This document shows, one piece after another, positions 15,689 through 22,809 of a stretch of 33,609 nt of DNA. The stretch lies in assembly GCA_023129255.1 (NCBI GenBank), contig JAGMCH010000014.1:1-33609 (forward strand), read 5' to 3'. The DNA comes from Dehalococcoidales bacterium. GTDB taxonomy: Bacteria; Chloroflexota; Dehalococcoidia; Dehalococcoidales; BS750m-G39. The notes below the pieces were generated by a model that was given only the letters and a program-made list of their open reading frames with translations, was not told the origin of the DNA and did not search any database. Both the position numbers and the translations under genes were made by a program. The stretch's first letter is position 1. The number at the start of each line of letters is the position of its first letter.

Positions 15689-16906
15689 CTAAGCGCCAAA
15701 TTTAGCCAGCTTTAAAGCGTGAGCCATGGCTAGAGGCATAATCTGGGTGGCGGGGGACCTGCCCAGCCCGCCAAAAATACAGGCTGACTCGGAAAACTCG
15801 CCTACCCTATCAGGGCGGCACCACTTGGAATACAGCAGGATTGGCACCGGGTGCCAGCTATGTCCTTTGAGCAGGGCCGGCGTTGAATGGTCAGCGGTAA
15901 CCACAATGACATCGGGTTCAAGGCTGGTCAGGCTGGGCAAAACCTTATCAATCTCCTCTATAATCCTGACCTTGCCGTCAAAGTCGCCGTCTTCGCCAGC
16001 GGAATCAGTTCCCTTTATGTGTAAGAAAAAGAAGTCGTAATCGGCATAGTTCTGCTTTAGAGTGGCGAATTCCTCGGTGACGGCGGCACCGGTTTCCAGA
16101 ACCTGCATCCCGACTAGCTTGGCTAACCCCCGATACATGGGATAACCGGCAATGGCTGCTGGTTTTAATTTATAGGTTTCATCCATGGTGGGAAGGTGCA
16201 GTTGCTGGGAGAAGCCACGCAGCAGCACCATATTAGCGGGATGATGCTCGGCCAAGATTTTTCTGGCTTGAGCTACGAATTGGTTGGCGATGTTAGCCAT
16301 CATGTCAGCCTGTGGCTTCAGGGCAGTAACAGCCCTTGGTGCTACTCCTACCTGCTGGGGGTCAGAATCGCTGACTTCGGGAGCCAGCCCCTTCCCCCGA
16401 AACACCACGACAAAGCGATGTTCCCTAACCGGGCAAACAAGAAGTTTAGCCCCCTCTACTATCAATCCGTCGAGCAACTGGCATAGCTCGGTGCACTTCT
16501 CAGTGGAGATACGCCCTGCCCTGCGGTCGGTGACCAGTCCGTTTTTATCCACTGTACAGAAGTTACCCCGAGCCGCTATATCTCGCGGCTTTAGGTCAAA
16601 ATCAATCCCCATTGCCTCCAGCACCCCCCGCCCAATGTTAAACTTGAGCGGGTCATAACCAAATAGAGCCAGATGACCCGGGGCACTACCAGGGGTTATT
16701 CCCGGCCCCACCGGGTCAATAAGACCGCATATACCCTTGTTTGCCAGCCGGTCCAGATTCGGGGTATTGGCTGTCTCCAGCTCGGTCTTACCCGTTTTGG
16801 GATGAGGCAGCCCGCCTAAGCCGTCAATAACCAATAACACAATCTTGGTGGGTGAAGGCCTGGAAATTTCCTTGATTAGCTCTAAATTAATTATAAATAA
16901 CCTCAC
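15689..16906 (-). CDS. apgM: Archaeal-type 2,3-BPG-independent phosphoglycerate mutase
   Basis: About 405 residues from GTG 16906. Alkaline-phosphatase superfamily: V-I-D-G-L-G-G metal site at the N-terminus, T-P-N-L-D-R-L, G-S-A-P-G-H-L-A-L-F-G-Y with the catalytic-Ser region, and late metal ligands in H-I-K-G-T-D-S-A-G-E-D-G-D and T-A-D-H-S-T-P. Converts 3-phosphoglycerate to 2-phosphoglycerate. The start is unsettled: homologous sequence appears to begin at N-L-E-L-I-K-E-I, 6 codons inside; the only nearby canonical start is GTG 16906, whose ribosome site would lie inside the purine arm of hairpin repeat site 3. An ATG at 16930 falls within that repeat and is unlikely. Operon partner of pgk and tpiA. 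Confidence 0.9.
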   Translation of the reverse strand: MRLFIINLELIKEISRPSPTKIVLLVIDGLGGLPHPKTGKTELETANTPNLDRLANKGICGLIDPVGPGITPGSAPGHLALFGYDPLKFNIGRGVLEAMGIDFDLKPRDIAARGNFCTVDKNGLVTDRRAGRISTEKCTELCQLLDGLIVEGAKLLVCPVREHRFVVVFRGKGLAPEVSDSDPQQVGVAPRAVTALKPQADMMANIANQFVAQARKILAEHHPANMVLLRGFSQQLHLPTMDETYKLKPAAIAGYPMYRGLAKLVGMQVLETGAAVTEEFATLKQNYADYDFFFLHIKGTDSAGEDGDFDGKVRIIEEIDKVLPSLTSLEPDVIVVTADHSTPALLKGHSWHPVPILLYSKWCRPDRVGEFSESACIFGGLGRSPATQIMPLAMAHALKLAKFGA

Positions 16907-16915
16907 CCCGTTTAT

Positions 16916-16974
16916 CCCCCTCTCCTTCAAAGGAGAGGGGGAATAGTTTATGTAAGAGAGGCTTTGCCTCTCTT
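16916..16974. repeat. Tandem hairpin repeat, site 3
   Basis: 12-bp perfect stem CCCCCTCTCCTT/AAGGAGAGGGGG (16916-16941, two-base centre) followed by 9-bp stem AAGAGAGGC/GCCTCTCTT with loop TTT (16954-16974). Located between pgk and apgM. A short direct repeat TTTGCCTCTC trails it. Same two-stem plan as sites 1 and 2; the loop-proximal bases differ while the pairing is kept. Confidence 0.8.
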
Positions 16975-16983
16975 TGCCTCTCT

Positions 16984-18177
16984 CTATTTTTTCCTATTGA
17001 GCAATGCCTCCACACCGGGCAGTGTTTTGCCACCCAGGAATCGGAGTGAGGCACCGCCACCGGTAGAGACAAAGGTCATCTTGTCAGCCAGTTTCATCTC
17101 AGTTACTGCCTCAGCGGTAGAGCCTCCTCCAATAATAGTAGTAGCCTCAAGGCCGGCTAAAAGTCTAGCCATGGCTTGTGTGCCCTGAGCAAACTGAGCT
17201 ATCTCATATACGCCCATCGGTCCGTTCCAAAAGATTGTTTTGCACCGCTGTAATTCTTCGGAGAAGTTAGTGATAGTCTGAGGCCCGATATCCACAATTC
17301 TCCAATCTGGCGGTATTTCCCCTACCGATACTACCTCGGCTTTGGATTCAGCACTAACTTCAGCGGCAACAACCACGTCAACCGGCAGCATCAAGCGCAC
17401 TCCTTGCTGGGCTTCCTTCTTCATCAGCTTAGCTGCTAGCTCTATTTTATCATTTTCCACCAGGGACATGCCTACCTGATAGGATTTAGCCTTTAAGAAA
17501 GTGGCTGCCATGCTACCACCAATCAGGAGACAGTCCACCTTATCCATGGTATTCTCCAGCACACTGAGCTTGTCACTTACCTTGGCGCCACCGGCAAGCT
17601 CGGCGAAGGGATGACGGGGATTGGCTAGAATGCTACCCAGGACCTTGATTTCCTTCTCAACTAGTAAGCCAGCTACTGCTGGCAGATAATTGGCCACACC
17701 CACTACCGAAGCATGAGCCCGGTGACTGGCACCGAAGGCATCATTTACATAGATATCAGCTAACCGGGCTAGGGCTTGAGCGAAAGAGGCATCGTTGGCT
17801 TCCTCCTCGGGGTGAAAGCGAATATTCTCCAGGAGCAAAACATCACCCGGCTTCAATTTGGCTACCGCTTTCTCTACCTCGGCGCCAATACTGTCGGGAG
17901 CAACCTCCACCGAGTGGCCAAGAATCTGCGATAGGCGTTGGGCAACGATAGCTAAGCGCAATTTCTCAACTACCTTCCCCTTGGGTCGACCCAGATGCGA
18001 GCACAGGATAACCCTAGCCCCTCGGTCGATAAGATAATTGATAGTGGGCAGCGTGGCTTGGATACGGCTATCGTCAGTAATAGCCCCTGTCTCCCCGTCC
18101 AGGGGAACATTGAAGTCAGCCCTCACCAGGACCCTTTTACTGCCAACATCTATATCTCTGATTGTCAGCTTATTCAT
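16984..18177 (-). CDS. pgk: Phosphoglycerate kinase
   Basis: 397 residues, full length. N-terminal R-V-L-V-R-A-D-F-N-V-P-L, S-H-L-G-R-P-K-G, L-L-L-E-N-I-R-F-H-P-E-E, D-A-F-G-A-S-H-R-A-H-A-S, and C-terminal nucleotide loop T-I-I-G-G-G-S-T-A, S-T-G-G-G-A-S. Makes ATP from 1,3-bisphosphoglycerate, or runs backward in gluconeogenesis. Encoded between dxs and apgM on one strand. The 140-base gap to dxs holds the interleaved inverted repeats at 18210-18258, so pgk may be controlled separately from dxs. Confidence 0.97.
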   Translation of the reverse strand: MNKLTIRDIDVGSKRVLVRADFNVPLDGETGAITDDSRIQATLPTINYLIDRGARVILCSHLGRPKGKVVEKLRLAIVAQRLSQILGHSVEVAPDSIGAEVEKAVAKLKPGDVLLLENIRFHPEEEANDASFAQALARLADIYVNDAFGASHRAHASVVGVANYLPAVAGLLVEKEIKVLGSILANPRHPFAELAGGAKVSDKLSVLENTMDKVDCLLIGGSMAATFLKAKSYQVGMSLVENDKIELAAKLMKKEAQQGVRLMLPVDVVVAAEVSAESKAEVVSVGEIPPDWRIVDIGPQTITNFSEELQRCKTIFWNGPMGVYEIAQFAQGTQAMARLLAGLEATTIIGGGSTAEAVTEMKLADKMTFVSTGGGASLRFLGGKTLPGVEALLNRKK

Positions 18178-18209
18178 TTATTTATCAACCTCACCCCCCT
18201 AAGCATCTA

Positions 18210-18258
18210 TAGGCTCAGAAACAAAAATATCAGGCGTCTGAGCCTACACCTGATATTT
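18210..18258. promoter_or_regulatory. Two interleaved perfect 10-bp inverted repeats between dxs and pgk
   Basis: Arms in order: TAGGCTCAGA (18210-18219), AAATATCAGG (18225-18234), TCTGAGCCTA (18237-18246), CCTGATATTT (18249-18258). Arm 1 pairs with 3 and arm 2 with 4, so the two hairpins exclude each other. On the minus strand (direction of dxs to pgk) hairpin 2:4 ends in a T-rich tract (ATTTTTGTTT), like an intrinsic terminator, while hairpin 1:3 would break it. Confidence 0.7.
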
Positions 18259-18317
18259 CTAACTTGGCTTTCATTTATATACAAAGCTGCACATCCCTTG
18301 CCAGTAAATAATTGGAA

Positions 18318-20195
18318 TTAGCGGTTGGGAAATAACTCTAGGACCTGTTTTGTTATCCCTTCAGCATCAAGACCATACTTAGCCCGGAGGATAGCTTGGG
18401 TGCCCTGCTCCACAAACTCATCAGGGATACCAATGCTTTTTACCCGGGTATCACCGACGCCTGATTTTTGAAGAAGGTCAACTACACTATTGCCGAAGCC
18501 ACCGCTGAGAGCATTCTCCTCAACGGTAACCAGGCGCTTAATTTTTCTAGCCAAGTCTATTATAAGTTCGGAGTCCAGAGGCTTGGCAAAGCGGGCGTTA
18601 ACCACTGTAGCCTCAATTCCGTTTGAAGCTAGCTTCTGGGCTGCCTCAACAGCTGGAGCTACCATAGTTCCTATGGCTAATATGACGGCATCTTTGCCCT
18701 GCCTTACTATTTCCCCCTTACCTATAGAAATCTCATGCAGTTCCGCGTCTAATTCTACCCCCAAACCAGAGCCTCGGGGGTATCGTATCGCCATAGGGTG
18801 TTTTGACTTCACTGCGGTATAGAGCAGATGCTGAAGCTCATTCTCATCCTTGGGAGCAGCTATTATCAAATTGGGAATTAGAATTAGATAAGAGATGTCA
18901 AAAGTTCCCTGATGGGTCTTGCCATCGTCGCCAACAATGCCACTGCGGTCAATAGCGAAGATAACGGGCAAATCCTGAAGGCAGACATCATGTATTACTT
19001 GGTCGTAAGCGCGCTGCAGGAAGGTGGAATATATCGCCACGATAGGTATGAAACCCTGTGCTGCCAGCCCGGCGGCAAAGGTAACAGCGTGCTGCTCACA
19101 GATTCCCACATCAAACACTCGCTGCGGGAACTCAGCTTCAACTATGCTCAGGTAATTTCCCTCAGGCATAGCCGGGGTAATTGCCACCAGCCTGGAATCT
19201 TCCCGAGCCAGGCGGAGCACAGTCTGAGCAAATACCTCGCTGTAACTTGGTATTGCCTTATTGCTGGTGCTTTTAGCCGGCACACCATGAAAGTAAACGG
19301 CATCGCCCTCGGCTGGAAGATAGCCTTTGCCCTTGGTGGTGATGACATGAACAAAGGTCGGCTTCAAGCGGTAATCCCGTGCCTGGGTAAGAGCTGTTTC
19401 CAGTTCAGCAATGTTATGCCCGTTGATAGGTCCCATGTAGGTGAGGCCAAGCTCCTCCCAGAACACAGTAGGCATAATTAAGCCCTTGAATCCACTCCTA
19501 ACCCGTTGGCTTATTTGCCATATCTGTTTGCCCAAGGGGAGAGCCGACAGTACCCGTTTGCTCTCCTCCTCTGCCCAGCGGTAGCGGTAGTCGAAGCGCA
19601 CCCGGCTCAACAGTTTGGCCATGGCACCAACAGTGGGTGAAATTGACATCCCATTATCATTTAGAATCACGCAAATCCTGGAGCCCAAGTGTCCTACCTG
19701 GTTTAGTGCCTCAAGAGCCATCCCTCCAGTTATCGCCCCATCACCGATAATAGCAATCACGTGGTAGTCATCGTTGGAGAGGTCGCGAGCAATAGCCATA
19801 CCAAGGGCAGCAGAAACAGAGGTGCTGGCATGGCCGGCACCAAATGGGTCATGCTCACTCTCACTGCGATTGGTAAAACCGGATAGCCCTCCATATTGGC
19901 GAATAGAGGCAAAGCGCTGTCTTCTGCCGGTGAGCAGTTTGTGAACATAGCTTTGATGTCCCACGTCCCAGATAATCTTATCCCGTGGGCTATCAAACAC
20001 CCGATGTAAGGCTATAGTAAGCTCAACCGCACCCAGATTAGAAGCCAGATGACCTCCGTTAGCAGTTACTGTAGTCACCAGCTCCTGCCTAATCTCAGCA
20101 GCCAGCTGTTCGAGCTCCTGCTTTGTCAGCCCTTTCAAATCTGCGGGATTATCTATTTTGTCTAATAGTCTCAGCGTTGCCACCCTACTCACCAA
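18318..20195 (-). CDS. dxs: 1-deoxy-D-xylulose-5-phosphate synthase
   Basis: About 625 residues, normal for Dxs. Thiamine-diphosphate enzyme: D-V-G-H-Q-S-Y near the N-terminus, G-D-G-A-I-T-G-G-M-A-L-E-A-L-N metal/ThDP motif, central pyrimidine-binding domain with E-Q-H-A-V-T-F-A-A-G-L-A, and C-terminal transketolase domain. Joins pyruvate and glyceraldehyde 3-phosphate, the first step of the MEP isoprenoid route. Possible starts are TTG 20195, GTG 20192 and GTG 20183; none has a clear Shine-Dalgarno, and the predicted transcript start is only about 15-25 bases upstream. First gene of the long minus-strand string. Confidence 0.96.
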   Translation of the reverse strand: MVSRVATLRLLDKIDNPADLKGLTKQELEQLAAEIRQELVTTVTANGGHLASNLGAVELTIALHRVFDSPRDKIIWDVGHQSYVHKLLTGRRQRFASIRQYGGLSGFTNRSESEHDPFGAGHASTSVSAALGMAIARDLSNDDYHVIAIIGDGAITGGMALEALNQVGHLGSRICVILNDNGMSISPTVGAMAKLLSRVRFDYRYRWAEEESKRVLSALPLGKQIWQISQRVRSGFKGLIMPTVFWEELGLTYMGPINGHNIAELETALTQARDYRLKPTFVHVITTKGKGYLPAEGDAVYFHGVPAKSTSNKAIPSYSEVFAQTVLRLAREDSRLVAITPAMPEGNYLSIVEAEFPQRVFDVGICEQHAVTFAAGLAAQGFIPIVAIYSTFLQRAYDQVIHDVCLQDLPVIFAIDRSGIVGDDGKTHQGTFDISYLILIPNLIIAAPKDENELQHLLYTAVKSKHPMAIRYPRGSGLGVELDAELHEISIGKGEIVRQGKDAVILAIGTMVAPAVEAAQKLASNGIEATVVNARFAKPLDSELIIDLARKIKRLVTVEENALSGGFGNSVVDLLQKSGVGDTRVKSIGIPDEFVEQGTQAILRAKYGLDAEGITKQVLELFPNR

Positions 20196-20216
20196 CCAGG
20201 TTGGGAAGTTGACCTC

Positions 20217-20246
20217 ATACTAGCAATGTGGCTCAATGATTGTCAA
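20217..20246 (-). promoter_or_regulatory. Candidate dxs promoter
   Basis: Minus strand: perfect -35 TTGACA (20246-20241), 18-base spacer, -10 TAGTAT (20222-20217). Its -35 lies in one arm of the inverted repeat GTCAAGCT (20242-20249)/AGCTTGAC (20264-20271); the other arm holds the -35 of the divergent gene. Confidence 0.6.
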
Positions 20247-20266
20247 GCTAATCTCTTTGAGTCAGC

Positions 20267-20296
20267 TTGACGCTGATACTGCTTGTTTGCTACATT
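20267..20296 (+). promoter_or_regulatory. Candidate promoter of the export-family gene
   Basis: Plus strand: -35 TTGACG (20267-20272), 18-base spacer, -10 TACATT (20291-20296). Expected start is about 40 bases before the TTG start codon at 20344. Identical -10 and spacing to the tRNA-Arg promoter. Confidence 0.5.
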
Positions 20297-20343
20297 AGCT
20301 AAATAGGGTCTCTATTGGGCGATGACCCTGAGGAGCTTCTCGT

Positions 20344-20823
20344 TTGGATGTTTCTGATATCTTGGTAGTACTTGGTATTGCCGCTGCCCCCATAGCTGAA
20401 CTCCGAGTGGCAATACCTGTGGCTATAATCCAGTATCACTTCCCTTGGTATCAGGCTCTCCTGTTAGCTATCATTGGCAATATGTTGCCGGTACCCTTCA
20501 TTCTGTTATTCCTCAATACTGCTTCTCGACTACTAAGCAAAGTGGGTTTCTTCGACCGAATTTTGAACTGGCTCTTTGAACATACCAGGAAGCGAGGAAG
20601 ACTTGTCGAGAGGTATGAACGAATTGGTTTGGTGTTATTTGTCGCCATCCCTCTCCCGGTTACTGGTGCCTGGACAGGTTCATTAGCGGCTGTCCTTTTT
20701 GGCTTAAAATTCAAGCACGCCTTTTTATCTATCTTTATTGGAGTAGTTATTGCCGGCATCATTGTGACCTGTGCCACTGTTCTCGGCTGGACTATCTTTG
20801 GCATTTGGCAGGCATCAGGATAA
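20344..20823 (+). CDS. Small multidrug export family (COG2426-like) membrane protein
   Basis: 159 residues with about four to five hydrophobic helices. The pattern A-P-I-A-E-L-R-V-A-I-P-V-A-I near the N-terminus, G-N-M-L-P-V-P-F and F-V-A-I-P-L-P-V-T-G-A-W-T-G-S-L-A-A is typical of the Sm_multidrug_ex family (COG2426). The family name is historical; function is poorly known. TTG 20344 is accepted because GAGGAG at 20330-20335 is about 8 bases upstream and no ATG fits. Divergent from dxs with its own promoter; tRNA-Arg follows. Confidence 0.82.
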   Translation: MDVSDILVVLGIAAAPIAELRVAIPVAIIQYHFPWYQALLLAIIGNMLPVPFILLFLNTASRLLSKVGFFDRILNWLFEHTRKRGRLVERYERIGLVLFVAIPLPVTGAWTGSLAAVLFGLKFKHAFLSIFIGVVIAGIIVTCATVLGWTIFGIWQASG

Positions 20824-20870
20824 TTCAGTGATATGAGATGCAATATTTTGCCTATTGGCAAAAACCTATC

Positions 20871-20900
20871 TTGACCTTTGCCTGTGCCTCATGCTACATT
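20871..20900 (+). promoter_or_regulatory. Candidate tRNA-Arg promoter
   Basis: TTGACC (20871-20876), 18-base spacer, TACATT (20895-20900). Predicted start near 20907, 11 bases before the mature tRNA 5' end at 20918. Confidence 0.6.
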
Positions 20901-20917
20901 TGGGTAATGAATAGCTT

Positions 20918-20991
20918 GTCCCTGTAGCTCAGTTGGACAGAGCGGCTGCCTTCTAAGCAGCGGGTCGTGGGTTCGAATCCCTCCAGGGACG
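20918..20991 (+). tRNA. tRNA-Arg(TCT)
   Basis: Acceptor GTCCCTG/CAGGGAC, D arm GCTC/GAGC, anticodon stem GCTGC/GCAGC with loop CTTCTAA (anticodon TCT), T arm GTGGG/CCCTC (one G-T pair) with TTCGAAT, discriminator G; 74 bases, no encoded CCA. A PlsY-like gene remnant abuts its 3' side. Confidence 0.95.
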
Positions 20992-21007
20992 CTACAAAGC
21001 TAAATTT

Positions 21008-21127
21008 CCCGTCTCCATAATCTCTTATGTCTTTGCCTAAGACCCACCGACCAATCCACACCGAGAAGGGGCAGGCACCCAGCCCAAAAGCGGACAAGGC
21101 TAATAGCGTGAAGTAGGATACTTCCAC
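21008..21127 (-). pseudogene. N-terminal remnant of PlsY-like acyltransferase
   Basis: From GTG 21127, 40 codons resemble the start of glycerol-3-phosphate acyltransferase PlsY: a first membrane helix, then G-A-C-P-F-S-V-W-I-G-R and G-K-D-I-R-D-Y-G-D-G. In PlsY the next residues should be N-x-G-A-x-N, but the similarity ends abruptly and the frame runs into the tRNA-Arg gene in antisense. Normal PlsY is about 190-220 residues, so roughly four fifths is missing. It lies 38 bases downstream of rdhA on the same strand. I considered an RdhB-type anchor because of the position, but RdhB has several helices and no D-I-R-x-Y-G motif. A rearrangement beside the tRNA likely removed the rest. Confidence 0.65.
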
Positions 21128-21165
21128 TATACTAATAATCCTAGCTGCTTTTGTAGTGGCACCTA

Positions 21166-22572
21166 CTATATTCCTTGCGTGTTATTATAGCCATGCGGGG
21201 GTAAGTCAAGCTCCCACCACGCTTCAGGGTCCTTCCCGTAGCCGGGGTCGGTGTCTAATTTTCTGAACATTCCATTGAACATCGGCGTGGTAGCTATAAT
21301 TTGCCTCACAAAATCGTGTATATGTATAAACGACTTATCCTGCTTGGAGAAAGGGCAGGCAGCCAAGCAAATGCCACAATCATGCCCACCTAGCTTCATC
21401 CACTGTGAAAAACAGTTGGGTGCTTTTTCATAGTATGTCTTGACACCGGGGTTGTTCCAGACCCCCTGTACCTCCCATGAGGGTTCTGTTTCCATGCTAA
21501 GGGCATTAGAGGGACAGAACTCGGCACATTTCTTGCAGGTACGGCAGAAGCGGAATATACCGGCATCTATCGGCTTGGTGGGAGCCAGCGGCAAATCGGT
21601 AATCACCTTGAATACCCGTACCAAAGGTCCCCATCTTGGAGAAATCATTCTGTTCAAACGGCTCAACTCGCCCAGCCCGGCCAGCACACCGAAGCCAGGG
21701 CTATTACCCGAGGTGCCCATGTTGCCGTCAGCCAGGCACTGGTATCCCAGCCTGTTTATGAACTGCTGGAGACGGAGCTGGACCGAGGTACCCTCAGAAT
21801 AGGCTATTGAGGAGGCGGCGGTGGCCAATGCCGCCGGTGCTGTCGCTAGGGAGGGTGAGGACATCCGGATGGTGTAGACAATAACCCATTTCGCCTGGTA
21901 GGGTATCACCTTCTTCTTTTTCGTCTCGTAAGCCTTGTCTACATCCTCAAACTCCCACTTCCTGCCATCCCAGCCATCAATTGCGTAGAACAGTTTGCGG
22001 GTGTTTTCGTCAAGCTCCACCACACCTACAGAGGCGGCACCATAAAGCTTGGCTGCCGCCCGGACCATCCGGGTATTTTCCTCAGGTGTGCCCTCGTAGC
22101 GAGGGTAGTCAAGGTCGTCGGGTATGCCCGACATGGCGAAGGGGACGGGGAGTCCGGGGCCGAGGAAGGCACGTTCTGTGGTCAGCAGTGATGTTAGCCA
22201 TCCGCCAACAACCAGTGCCTTTTCTCTCAGGCTGAACCCCGGCTCTTTTTCAAGTATGTTTTGTGTGCCCGTCTCCATAGCCTGCCCCCCCAGCTTCATG
22301 GCATTCTCGGGACCCACCGCCTGGGCAAAACCATTGACAAACATGATGTTGCTGGAGTCGAAGCGCTGCATCGTGCTCCAGTCAATCTCCACTGTGGGTT
22401 TATCCCCTTCCCTTACCCACCATGGCAGTCTCCGCTCAGCTGCAGGCGACGCCTTGACCTCATCAAGGTCATGGTATAGTGGGGAAGCTATGCCCGCAGC
22501 ACTACTACCGCTTCCCCCCAGCCCCAACATCTTCATAAAGCTCCTCTTGCTTAGTGTGGTGTGAGATTTCAT
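21166..22572 (-). CDS. rdhA: Reductive dehalogenase homologue, no rdhB nearby
   Basis: 468 residues from ATG 22572, with GGAAGGAG about 7-8 bases before it. N-terminus S-K-R-S-F-M-K (residues 8-14) is a Tat-type signal with Lys-Arg instead of Arg-Arg, followed by a weakly hydrophobic, Gly/Ser-rich stretch. The core has typical RdhA blocks: G-A-A-S-V-G-V-V-E-L, L-G-Y-Q-C-L-A, A-G-L-G-E-L-S-R, G-P-L-V-R-V-F, T-D-L-P-L. Two 4Fe-4S sites: C343-C346-C349-C353 (then Pro) and C387-C399-C402-C406 (then Pro). These enzymes use a corrinoid to remove halogen from organohalides, exported and membrane-bound. The partner anchor RdhB is not encoded on either side, and no regulator gene adjoins. Could be a non-respiratory RdhA homologue. 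Preceded by a long structured leader. Confidence 0.92.
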   Translation of the reverse strand: MKSHTTLSKRSFMKMLGLGGSGSSAAGIASPLYHDLDEVKASPAAERRLPWWVREGDKPTVEIDWSTMQRFDSSNIMFVNGFAQAVGPENAMKLGGQAMETGTQNILEKEPGFSLREKALVVGGWLTSLLTTERAFLGPGLPVPFAMSGIPDDLDYPRYEGTPEENTRMVRAAAKLYGAASVGVVELDENTRKLFYAIDGWDGRKWEFEDVDKAYETKKKKVIPYQAKWVIVYTIRMSSPSLATAPAALATAASSIAYSEGTSVQLRLQQFINRLGYQCLADGNMGTSGNSPGFGVLAGLGELSRLNRMISPRWGPLVRVFKVITDLPLAPTKPIDAGIFRFCRTCKKCAEFCPSNALSMETEPSWEVQGVWNNPGVKTYYEKAPNCFSQWMKLGGHDCGICLAACPFSKQDKSFIHIHDFVRQIIATTPMFNGMFRKLDTDPGYGKDPEAWWELDLPPHGYNNTQGI

Positions 22573-22617
22573 GGCTACTACTCCTTCCAATTTTACATTC
22601 CCCCCCCCACTCCCTAT

Positions 22618-22707
22618 GGGCTTCTTACTAAACATAGAAGCCCGTGCCTAATTGCATGAGCTTCTGTTGGGCAAAACCACCAATCTCGCTGTGAGGTTCA
22701 TGTCACA
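22618..22707 (-). promoter_or_regulatory. Structured leader and palindrome upstream of rdhA
   Basis: Read on the minus strand: inverted repeat TGTGA-N8-TCACA (22707-22690); segment AGAAGCTC (22665-22658); GGGCTTCT (22625-22618 on plus-strand coordinates, 5' arm at 22643-22636 reading AGAAGCCC on plus) forming a perfect 8-bp hairpin with a 10-base loop over 22618-22643. AGAAGCTC can replace the 3' arm with one G-U pair, so two hairpins compete. A run of nine G (22608-22600) lies between the hairpin and the Shine-Dalgarno sequence. Confidence 0.5.
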
Positions 22708-22730
22708 TAATAAATATTTGCTGGATTTTG

Positions 22731-22759
22731 AGTTTAACACCGTCTCGTTAGCCTGTCAA
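22731..22759 (-). promoter_or_regulatory. Candidate rdhA promoter
   Basis: Minus strand: perfect -35 TTGACA (22759-22754), 17-base spacer, -10 TAAACT (22736-22731), the same -10 as proposed for tRNA-Lys. Start near 22724 gives a leader of about 150 bases. The TGTGA/TCACA palindrome would lie about 17-34 bases inside the transcript, a position suited to a repressor. Confidence 0.5.
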
Positions 22760-22809
22760 TGCTTTCTCAAAATAGTGCCAATTATGATGTATCATCGGCA
22801 AGGCTGCCG

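Noticed and set aside
10413-16974. CRISPR-like palindromic repeats
   Set aside because: Sites are kilobases apart between housekeeping genes and differ in sequence, with conserved structure only.
18210-18258. H-type pseudoknot from the interleaved repeats
   Set aside because: Connecting segments of 2 bases cannot span a 10-bp stem; mutually exclusive hairpins are sterically sensible.
18912-19481. 189-codon plus-strand ORF inside dxs
   Set aside because: Antisense shadow of a well-conserved enzyme; no ribosome site or recognisable sequence.
20894-21127. Small membrane ORF downstream of rdhA as RdhB anchor
   Set aside because: Only one helix, carries the PlsY-type G-K-D-I-R-x-Y-G motif, and its second half is antisense tRNA-Arg.
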